A DNA stretch of 38,650 bases from positions 1 to 38,650 of the forward strand of contig CAYPPS010000004.1 of NCBI GenBank assembly GCA_964412685.1, read 5' to 3'. The notes beneath the pieces are model-generated. The model saw only the letters and a program-made list of their open reading frames with translations, made no database searches and had not been told where the DNA came from. The position numbers and the translations under genes were made by a program. The DNA comes from CAYPPS01 sp964412685 (GTDB taxonomy: Bacteria; Patescibacteriota; Microgenomatia; PFEM01; CAYPPS01). Shown here piece by piece: positions 33,182 to 38,650 of the stretch; the stretch's first letter is position 1; each line of letters begins with the position of its first letter.

Positions 33182-33895
33182 ATGGACATTTTAAAAAAAA
33201 TCCTTGGTGGTAACACACTCTATTACCCTGGCTGCTTAACTAAAACAGTTGGACGAGATTTGCAAAAAGATTGGGAAGAGATTCTAAAAATTAACGGGAT
33301 TGATTTCATTAAATTGGATAAATTAGAAGTTTGTTGTGGTTCGCCGGCACTAAGTGCAGGGGGGAAAGAAATTTTTAAAAAATTGGCTCTCAAAAACTTC
33401 AAAATTTTCAAGCAGCACGGGATAAATCGAATCGTGACCAATTGTCCCGCTTGTTTTTTTATCTTTAAAAAGGAATATTCGAAAGTTTTAAAAGAAAAAT
33501 GGGATATTGAGGTCAGGCACGCTTTAGAATTAATAAAAACCCCTTCAATTAGTAAGAAAAAAAACATCAAAGTTACTTATCATGATCCTTGTCATCTGGG
33601 TCGCAAAATGGGTCTTTTTGATAAACCAAGAGAGATCATCAAAGCGGTTGGTTACGAATTGATCGAAATGGATTTGACCAAAAAAGATTCTTATTGTTGT
33701 GGCGGCGGAGGCGGAGTCAAAAGTAATGAAACCAATTTGGCTAATCAAATTGCTCAAGCAAGAATTGATCAAGCTAAAAAAACTAGAGCAAAAATACTTA
33801 TCACCAGTTGTCCTTTGTGTTACTTCAATTTAAAAGAAAATAGTTTAGGCTTAGCCGTGAAAGAAATTAGCGAGGTTATCATTAATAATGATTAA
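33182..33895 (+). CDS. Two-CCG-domain Fe-S protein (GlpC/LutA/HdrB-like)
   Basis: 237 aa with two cysteine-rich CCG domains. The first runs from YYPGCL through EVCCGSPALSAGG to NCPACFFIF, the second from HDPCHLGRK through SYCCGGGGG to SCPLCYFNL. These domains bind a [4Fe-4S] or non-cubane cluster in LutA, GlpC and heterodisulphide reductase B. The neighbouring LUD/ferredoxin gene overlaps it by 8 bases, so the pair resembles LutA-LutB for lactate or a related electron donor, but no LutC is present. Confidence 0.83.
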   Translation: MDILKKILGGNTLYYPGCLTKTVGRDLQKDWEEILKINGIDFIKLDKLEVCCGSPALSAGGKEIFKKLALKNFKIFKQHGINRIVTNCPACFFIFKKEYSKVLKEKWDIEVRHALELIKTPSISKKKNIKVTYHDPCHLGRKMGLFDKPREIIKAVGYELIEMDLTKKDSYCCGGGGGVKSNETNLANQIAQARIDQAKKTRAKILITSCPLCYFNLKENSLGLAVKEISEVIINND

Positions 33896-35150
33896 TAAAT
33901 TTTTAAAACCAGAAGTGAAGAAAGCGCTTTTACGTTTTGCTCTTGAGTACGGTAAAAAGAGAGCTGGGACTCTAAAACAAAAAAATGAAGGTTACGAAAA
34001 AAAACAAACAGAACTCAAAGTCTTACGAGAGAAAATCTTTAAGGATCTCAAGGCTATTCAAAATCAAACAGTGAAAGCTTTGGAAAAGAATGGTATTCAG
34101 GTTCATCTCGCCCAAGATGCGAGTGAAGCAAGAAAGATCTTTAATCGGATTGTTGGCAAAAAAACAAGACTAGCTCAAGCCAAAACGAGCGCTCTGGCAG
34201 AGATAACAAACAAAGATTTCTTGAAAGGCAAAAATTTACTTAAAACCGATTTGGGTGACTTCCTGGCCAATTTAATTGATAATAATCAAGGAGCCCATCC
34301 AGTTTTACCAATAATTGAGTTCTCTAGCGAGAGAATCACCGAACTTCTTTATCAGAAATTCAAAAAGAGGGTTGAATCAACTCCGGAAGCCATTAGCCGG
34401 TTTGTTAAGGGAGAAATTAGACAGAGGCTACTAGAGATCCAGGTAGGGATCACCGGTGCCAATGCTGTTACTGCTCAAGGAGAAATTGTTTTGATTGAGA
34501 ATGAAGGCAATATTTCTCTTGTTTCCCGATTACCGGAAACTCACATTGTTATCGTTGGCATGGAAAAATTAGTTCCTTCACTAAAAGAAGCCAATCAATT
34601 GATCGAAGCAATGTGTCTTTGGGGAACTGGTCAAGACAAACCTGTTTACACTTCAATTATTACCGGCCCTTCTAAAACCGCAGATATAGAAAATAAATTA
34701 GTCGTTGGTGCTCAGGGACCAAAAGAAGTCCATTTAATTTTATTAGATAATGGTAGGAGTAAATTAATTAACCATGGTTTTTGTGAATTGCTTCATTGTC
34801 TGAATTGTGGTGCTTGTTTGAACTTTTGTCCGGTTTTTAATGCCATTGGTGGTCGTTATGGTGGAACTTATTTGGGTAGTCGGGGAGTAATTCAAACGGC
34901 TTTCGCTAATGATCCAGTAACGGCTCGAGAAGCTAATTGTTTTGCTTGTACTCTCTGTCAAGCTTGCCAAAGAAATTGCCCAGTAGGAATTGACTTACCC
35001 GGATTGATGAAGGAATTGCGACATTTTTTAAAAAAAGAAGGGGTTCAAACGAAAGAAAACCAAGAGATGTTGAAAAATTTAGAGAAATATGGCAATCCGT
35101 TTGGGAAAGTAGAAAAAGGTCATCTCCCGAAAAAGCTTTACTGTTGTTGA
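33888..35150 (+). CDS. LUD-domain 4Fe-4S ferredoxin protein (LutB-like)
   Basis: 420 aa: a helical N-terminus, LUD domain (about 60-300, with TGANAVTAQGEIVLIENEGN), and a C-terminal dicluster ferredoxin domain with CLNCGACLNFCP and CFACTLCQACQRNCP. LutB with LutA oxidises L-lactate to pyruvate in Bacillus. In a minimal organism the pair may serve a different 2-hydroxyacid or an electron-transfer step. It ends in TGA, then 30 bases of non-coding sequence lead into a truncated HlyD-like remnant. Confidence 0.82.
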   Translation: MINKFLKPEVKKALLRFALEYGKKRAGTLKQKNEGYEKKQTELKVLREKIFKDLKAIQNQTVKALEKNGIQVHLAQDASEARKIFNRIVGKKTRLAQAKTSALAEITNKDFLKGKNLLKTDLGDFLANLIDNNQGAHPVLPIIEFSSERITELLYQKFKKRVESTPEAISRFVKGEIRQRLLEIQVGITGANAVTAQGEIVLIENEGNISLVSRLPETHIVIVGMEKLVPSLKEANQLIEAMCLWGTGQDKPVYTSIITGPSKTADIENKLVVGAQGPKEVHLILLDNGRSKLINHGFCELLHCLNCGACLNFCPVFNAIGGRYGGTYLGSRGVIQTAFANDPVTAREANCFACTLCQACQRNCPVGIDLPGLMKELRHFLKKEGVQTKENQEMLKNLEKYGNPFGKVEKGHLPKKLYCC

Positions 35151-35182
35151 GAAAACGAATAGATTGATTTCATGGAACTTAA

Positions 35183-35806
35183 GGGTTTTGTTCAGCGGCT
35201 CGAGTTTCCCGTTTAAAATTTCCTATCAGCGGCAAACTAGCCGGTGTCAAAGTAAAAGAGGGCAATCAAATCAAAAAAGGCCAACTTTTAGCCTTCCTCG
35301 ATAAAACTCAACTCCAAGCTTATCTTGATCGGGCTTTAAAACAATACGAAAAAGAACGAGCTGATTTTGACGCCAAACAAAAAGAATCCCTGACTGAATT
35401 TGAGAAAAAGAAAATCCAGAATGAATTGGAGATAAGTGTTAAAAACGTTGAAATTGCCAAAGTTAATCTCGATGAAGCTGAGCTCCACGCCACTCTTAAT
35501 GGAATAGTGGCAAAGATTGATTTAGGGCTTGCTGGAGAGAACATTTCCCCCGCCAAATTTGTGATTACCTTGATTGATCCGCAAAGTTTCTTTTTTCAGG
35601 CTGAAATTGAAGAGGAAAAATTAACCACTGTTTCTGTCGACCGGGAAGTAGAAATAATCTTAAAAGCTTTCAAAGAAAAGGTTTTTAAAGGAAAGATTGT
35701 TCGTATTGGTATGATTCCATTAAGAAAAGGAGTTTATCCTTTGGAGATAAGCCTGGAAGACCAAGCGAACTTAAGAGTTGGCCTTTCTGGCAAGACACGA
35801 TTTTAG
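35183..35806 (+). pseudogene. 5'-truncated HlyD/MFP-type adaptor
   Basis: The frame reads SAARVSRLKFPISGKLAG and VKVKEGNQIKKGQLLAFLDK (lipoyl half-motif), a short coiled coil, LNGIVAKIDLGLAGENIS (second half-motif), and a beta-barrel ending RVGLSGKTRF. It has no start codon before a TTG at 35426, and stop codons (TGA 35165, TAA 35180) lie just upstream in frame. The N-terminal membrane anchor is missing. No partner ABC or RND transporter is adjacent. It is best read as a remnant, though an unrecognised start or frameshift near 35172-35210 is possible. It ends convergent with prs. Confidence 0.6.
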
Positions 35807-36762
35807 AGGATTTTCTGTTTTTTTTCCCAAGTGAACAATTCTCCTAAAGATTTTTCCGAATGCACTCTCTTGATTATTTTGGACAACAGGGGAGCCAGAG
35901 AAATAACTTTAAGTTTTTTATTTATTGTTTTGTTTTTTAGAGGAATCGTGTCTAATAGTAATATCTGATCAATCGGGGCTTTAGCCAGTTTCTCCTGGGC
36001 GTTATTGGAAAACAAAGCATGAGTTGCACAAACAATGATTTTCTTTGCCCCTCTTTGTTTAACTTTTTGAGTAGCGGCGACAGTTGACCCTCCTGTATCA
36101 ATCATGTCATCAAGAATAACGGCTGTTTTGCCCTTAACATCACCCACTAATTGCAGTATTTCTGCTTTGTGATGGCCAGTTCTCACTTTGTCAACAATGG
36201 CAATGGAAGTTCCTAGTAAGTCAGCCATCTTATTGACTCTCCTAGCTCCACCTACGTCTGGAGAAACGATCACCCAGTCTGATGCGTTTTTTGGTTTTAA
36301 GTATTTGGCGAATAACGGATAACCAACAAAATGGTCAACCGGAATGTCGTAAAAACCTTGGATTTGTTCAGCGTGAAGATCGACCGTTATTAATCGATCG
36401 GCTCCGGCTTTGACAATTAAATTCGCGATCAATTTCGCGCTGATTGGTTCTCGAGAAGTGACTTTCCTATCTTGACGCGAATAGCAAAGATAAGGACAAA
36501 TTAAATTGATTCGACCAACTGAGGATCTTTTCAGAGCGTCGATCATGATAAGAAGCTCCATTAAATTCTCATTAACCGGGTTCGATAATGTTTGAATGAT
36601 AAAAACATCATCACCTCTAACATTTTTCTCGATTTTCAAATAAATCTCCCCATCGGCAAATTTTTTTAGAATGATGGGGGTAAGATTTATTTTTAATCGT
36701 GAGGCAATTTTCTTAGCCAATAGAGGGTGAGAACTACCCGTCAAAAGTTGTATTTTATTCAT
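35803..36762 (-). CDS. prs: Ribose-phosphate pyrophosphokinase (PRPP synthetase)
   Basis: 319 aa from the ATG at 36762 (MNKIQLLTGSSHPLL); the frame reaches 36786, but the -10 box at 36773-36778 lies in that extra part. Motifs: ATP loop SRQDRK, catalytic/metal DLHAEQIQGFYDIPVDH, flexible-loop SPDVGGARRVNKMADLLG, and the PRPP loop VILDDMIDTGGSTV. It makes PRPP for nucleotide synthesis and salvage, so its place next to a thymidine kinase gene makes sense. It converges with the HlyD remnant, overlapping it by 4 bases. Confidence 0.92.
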   Translation of the reverse strand: MNKIQLLTGSSHPLLAKKIASRLKINLTPIILKKFADGEIYLKIEKNVRGDDVFIIQTLSNPVNENLMELLIMIDALKRSSVGRINLICPYLCYSRQDRKVTSREPISAKLIANLIVKAGADRLITVDLHAEQIQGFYDIPVDHFVGYPLFAKYLKPKNASDWVIVSPDVGGARRVNKMADLLGTSIAIVDKVRTGHHKAEILQLVGDVKGKTAVILDDMIDTGGSTVAATQKVKQRGAKKIIVCATHALFSNNAQEKLAKAPIDQILLLDTIPLKNKTINKKLKVISLAPLLSKIIKRVHSEKSLGELFTWEKKQKIL

Positions 36763-36772
36763 CTTTGTCACC

Positions 36773-36802
36773 AGTATAAAACCCAAAAGATCGATTAGAC
36801 AA
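36773..36802 (-). promoter_or_regulatory. Promoter of prs
   Basis: Minus strand: -35 TTGTCT (36797-36802), 18-base spacer, -10 TATACT (36773-36778), ending 10 bases before the ATG at 36762. It decides the shorter start. Confidence 0.6.
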
Positions 36803-36831
36803 GGGTCAAAAATCTTAGACTCACTCCATGT

Positions 36832-37467
36832 CTACTGGTTGGCTGGGTATAGAGTATTTGGTGGAGCACCAGGAACAAAATGATGTTCAACACAACGAGC
36901 TTCATAACCTTCTTCTTTATCTCCAACAAGAATGACCGGATCGTTATAATCAGCTGGTTGTCCTCCTATCTGACGATATGTTTCTGTCGCCGGTTGACCG
37001 CAAATTTGACCGTTCTTTTCGAAAGTGCAAACCGCCGTAAAAGGGTGAAGGTTTTGAGCCATCAACAAGATGATTGGCATCGAGCCAAAAGGTTCACCTC
37101 GAAAATCCCGTTGCAAGCCAGCAACGATCACTCGGATATCCAAATCACAAGCGAGATGTTTTATCACTCCAGGTAATTCCTTGTCGAAAAACTAAGCTTC
37201 ATCAATTCCAATAACTAATCCTTCTCCAATTTCTTTTTTTAAGGCTTCAACTTGAGTTTTTAAACCTTGCGATCCTTCAACGACAAAGGCATCGATTTGA
37301 GTACCGTCTTTGAAAACAATCACTTGCTCATTTTCTCGATTATCGATCGCTGGCTTGAAACAGACCACCGGTCTTCAAGCAATTTTTTCTCGATTGAGGA
37401 TTCGAATTAGTTCAGTTGTTTTACCTGAATTCATTGGACCGACAATTACTTCAATCTCTTTGGTCAT
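36832..37467 (-). pseudogene. tdk: Thymidine kinase with two in-frame nonsense codons
   Basis: One continuous frame of 212 codons gives a full-length thymidine kinase: P-loop VGPMNSGKTTELIR, FKPAIDNRENE, IGIDEA-stop-FFD, VAGLQRDFRGEPFG, and the zinc-binding region ending QICGQPATETYR. Codon 31 (37375-37377) is TGA and codon 92 (37192-37194) is TAG. The TAG replaces the Gln of the DEAQFF motif (one change from CAG). The TGA sits where Gly is common (REKIA-G; one change from GGA). There are no frameshifts, so decay is recent or the codons are read through. A normal promoter is present at 37477-37505. Confidence 0.8.
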
Positions 37468-37476
37468 ACGAAAAAG

Positions 37477-37505
37477 ATTATAGGAGCAAGAGTAATGGTA
37501 AACAA
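37477..37505 (-). promoter_or_regulatory. Promoter of the thymidine kinase gene
   Basis: Minus strand: -35 TTGTTT (37500-37505), 17-base spacer, -10 TATAAT (37477-37482), ending 9 bases before the ATG at 37467. Confidence 0.65.
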
Positions 37506-37639
37506 GTCCTTCTGGATGCTCCCTCACAAAACAATCTCCCAAATTCGATTTTGTTTGATACTATTTAGTAATTGAAGAATTAATCAAAGCAGAGTTTATT
37601 GTTTTAAAAATAAAAAGTAATTTAATTGAAGGATTGATT

Positions 37640-37648
37640 TGCTATACT
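37640..37648 (+). promoter_or_regulatory. Extended -10 promoter of the intergenic structured transcript
   Basis: TGC-TATACT (TATACT 37643-37648). The expected start, near 37655, coincides with the first base of the hairpin GTCTA-gagatca-TAGAC (37655-37671). Confidence 0.55.
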
Positions 37649-37654
37649 AAAAAA

Positions 37655-37800
37655 GTCTAGAGATCATAGACAAATTTGCAACGAAAGGAGTAGAGATGTC
37701 GAAAGACAGGAATGTTCGTTGCTGGAATGCTCTCCATTGTGAAAGGGGGTGATCCGAAATCTAGCTCCCGGAAGGGTTAATTGGTTTAACTCTTCCGGGA
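37655..37800 (+). ncRNA. Candidate structured leader or small RNA with three hairpins
   Basis: Three hairpins follow the promoter. The first is GTCTA/TAGAC at 37655-37671. The second is TGTC-GAAA-GACA, a GNRA-capped stem, at 37697-37708. The third is a 15-bp stem with a TTGGT loop and one G-T pair at 37766-37800. The last has no T-run after it, so it is not a standard terminator. From 37801 to 38076 I see no gene or strong signal. The full 37468-38092 gap is otherwise non-coding. Confidence 0.4.
37696..37752 (+). CDS. Possible 18-codon peptide ORF
   Basis: ATG preceded by AAAGGAG at five-base spacing, one of the best SD sequences in the window. It encodes MSKDRNVRCWNALHCERG, ending in TGA. 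The GAAA-capped hairpin overlaps its first codons, and the strong 15-bp hairpin starts 13 bases after its stop, an arrangement like a leader-peptide attenuator. Equally, the SD-like string may just be part of the RNA fold. No homology known. Confidence 0.3.
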   Translation: MSKDRNVRCWNALHCERG

Positions 37801-38076
37801 AGTTTACACTCAGAAATTCCGCAATCAAATAAGACTGTGTGTGAAAGAAGAAAGTGACCCCGGCGAGACCTATTCGAACTCCCTTATTTTGTCTTTAGAC
37901 AGCTAAACGAAAGTTTTGACCAAAGTACTTATCCAGCTATTCAAAATTATCAATTTAATTACTAATCTACCTTCGTTTTGAACAATTCTCTTACTTTTAC
38001 CTCAAAGCCCACTGGTGAAAGTTGACGGGGCCTTTAGGCAGAGACTGATCACATTAAGTTACACCACGACACAGTA

Positions 38077-38085
38077 TGGTATCAT
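38077..38085 (+). promoter_or_regulatory. Extended -10 promoter of the HicBA-type operon
   Basis: TGG-TATCAT (38080-38085) ends 7 bases before the ATG at 38093, again predicting a leaderless mRNA. It lies inside the longer frame starting at 38015, which argues for the internal start. Confidence 0.5.
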
Positions 38086-38092
38086 TACAACA

Positions 38093-38404
38093 ATGAGGCA
38101 AAAAAAACCTTCCCCTCTTTTACCGAGGAATATCAAAGTCAGGATTCTTCGAGGAAAATCTGGCAATTGGATAGCAGAACTTCCCGACCACGATTGTTTG
38201 TTTACTGAAGCCGACAATTTCTTAGAGTTGGTGGATAATGTGAATGATCTGGTTTTTACCATTTATAACATCCCCATGAATTTGCGGAAGACCGTATGCC
38301 TCCTCCCACCACAACTACAACCAACGCCTTCCCAGTCCCAAAGGCCAATCAGATTTAGTTCTTTTTATCAACCCAAGATTTTAGAAAAACATAGCGTGAT
38401 TTAA
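38093..38404 (+). CDS. HicB-like antitoxin
   Basis: 103 aa from the ATG at 38093. The partial RNase-H-like HicB fold is seen in NIKVRILRGKSGNWIAELPD and HDCLFTEADNFLELVDNVND. The C-terminal 40 residues (QPTPSQSQRP...) are low-complexity and contain no clear HTH or RHH DNA-binding domain, so autoregulation is uncertain. It directly precedes the toxin gene (stop and start adjacent). HicB usually neutralises HicA by direct binding. The order antitoxin-toxin is the reverse of the commonest hicAB order. Confidence 0.65.
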   Translation: MRQKKPSPLLPRNIKVRILRGKSGNWIAELPDHDCLFTEADNFLELVDNVNDLVFTIYNIPMNLRKTVCLLPPQLQPTPSQSQRPIRFSSFYQPKILEKHSVI

Positions 38405-38647
38405 ATGAAGTCTTTTGGTGAAAGAGAACTTCGAAAGTGCCTAAAAAGGTTAGGTTTTACTTGTCAAAACCCCGAAGCTCGTCATTCTATACTTTACCCA
38501 CCCAAAGGTCGCAAGTGTACCGGGAAATATCCCTTTCTCACTGTTCAATCGGGTCGAAAGACTTACGACCGCAATGCTCAAAATAGGTATATTACACAAA
38601 TTAAGAAACTGGGCTTCACCAAAAAAGAGATCGAAAAAAACTTGTGA
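38405..38647 (+). CDS. HicA-like mRNA interferase toxin
   Basis: 80 aa, close to HicA length. The dsRBD-like fold is suggested by FGERELRKCLKRLGFTCQNP, with the likely catalytic His27 in ARHSILYPPKG, and KKLGFTKKEIEKNL at the end. HicA cleaves mRNA independently of translation. The gene begins immediately after the HicB-like stop and ends 3 bases before the window edge. The central insertion (YPFLTVQSGRKTYDRNAQNR) is longer than in classical HicA, so this may be a divergent branch. Confidence 0.65.
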   Translation: MKSFGERELRKCLKRLGFTCQNPEARHSILYPPKGRKCTGKYPFLTVQSGRKTYDRNAQNRYITQIKKLGFTKKEIEKNL

Positions 38648-38650
38648 CCC

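Noticed and set aside
35426..35806. A short intact 126-aa adaptor protein starting at TTG 35426
   Set aside because: The homologous frame extends upstream through the first lipoyl half-motif to 35183, so the TTG is internal and the gene is better described as 5'-truncated.
37375..37377. UGA-as-glycine genetic code (as in Gracilibacteria/SR1)
   Set aside because: TGA cleanly ends several intact genes here, including gatA, the restriction-modification gene, htpX, rplS and the GT2 gene, so the standard code fits.
37766..37800. Rho-independent terminator
   Set aside because: The 15-bp stem is strong but is followed by AGTTTACACT with no U-run on the + strand, and the minus strand also lacks a good one (CTAGATTTCG).
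1..38650. CRISPR arrays, rRNA genes, full insertion sequences or a replication origin
   Set aside because: I saw no regularly spaced repeats, no rRNA sequence, no transposase and no DnaA-box cluster.

Overview
The window looks like a chromosomal segment of a candidate phyla radiation (Patescibacteria) bacterium, most likely in or near the Microgenomates. This is inferred from AT-rich DNA, very tight packing with ATGA and TAATG overlaps, short genes in compact strings (gatC-gatA-gatB-dnaE, lemA-htpX, LysM and SurA-N membrane proteins) and the transamidation route to Gln-tRNA. Many genes have a TATAAT-like box only 6 to 12 bases before the ATG, which predicts leaderless or nearly leaderless mRNAs. 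TGA, TAA and TAG all serve as stops in intact genes, so the standard bacterial code is assumed.

Layout. (1) 1-3,600: a LexA/UmuD-type self-cleaving repressor with its own operator, then a surface-polysaccharide pair (GT2 glycosyltransferase, O-antigen-ligase-like protein) and a membrane-anchored Ig-like protein. (2) 3,600-7,220: an accessory block bounded by two identical 83-bp direct repeats, each holding a complete tRNA-Thr(CGU). Between them lie a THUMP-domain RNA methyltransferase and a three-gene operon ending in a PIN-domain nuclease. Each tRNA copy is followed by a related start-less ORF tail and a related structured-RNA-like element. (3) 7,260-16,070: a defence island on one strand behind a near-consensus promoter. 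It encodes a MerR-like regulator, RhuM, a one-protein Type IIG/ISP-like restriction-modification enzyme, a DUF4297 nuclease, a HerA-type ATPase and a DUF2130 coiled-coil nuclease. The DUF4297 gene has an in-frame TAG, and the HerA gene needs a -1 shift located at a dnaX-like A AAA AAG heptamer. (4) 16,090-17,600: TspO, tRNA-Gly, a LysM protein and tRNA-Asp, all on the minus strand. (5) 17,680-31,990: housekeeping genes (PolX, ClpB, LemA, HtpX, GatCAB, DnaE, L19, SurA-N, MBL hydrolase), with a decayed MFS-like remnant between gatA and gatB. (6) 31,999-36,800: a redox/Fe-S cluster (thioredoxin-CcdA fusion, CCG protein, LUD/ferredoxin protein), a 5'-truncated HlyD remnant, and PRPP synthetase. 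(7) 36,830-38,650: a thymidine kinase gene whose frame is intact except for TGA and TAG codons, a hairpin-rich intergenic transcript with an 18-codon ORF, and a HicBA-type toxin-antitoxin pair.

The best candidates for something undescribed are the disrupted or recoded DUF4297-HerA-DUF2130 set, the PIN operon between duplicated tRNA-Thr genes with its covarying RNA hairpin, and the structured leader at 37.65-37.80 kb. All family assignments come from reading motifs by eye; no database search was run.
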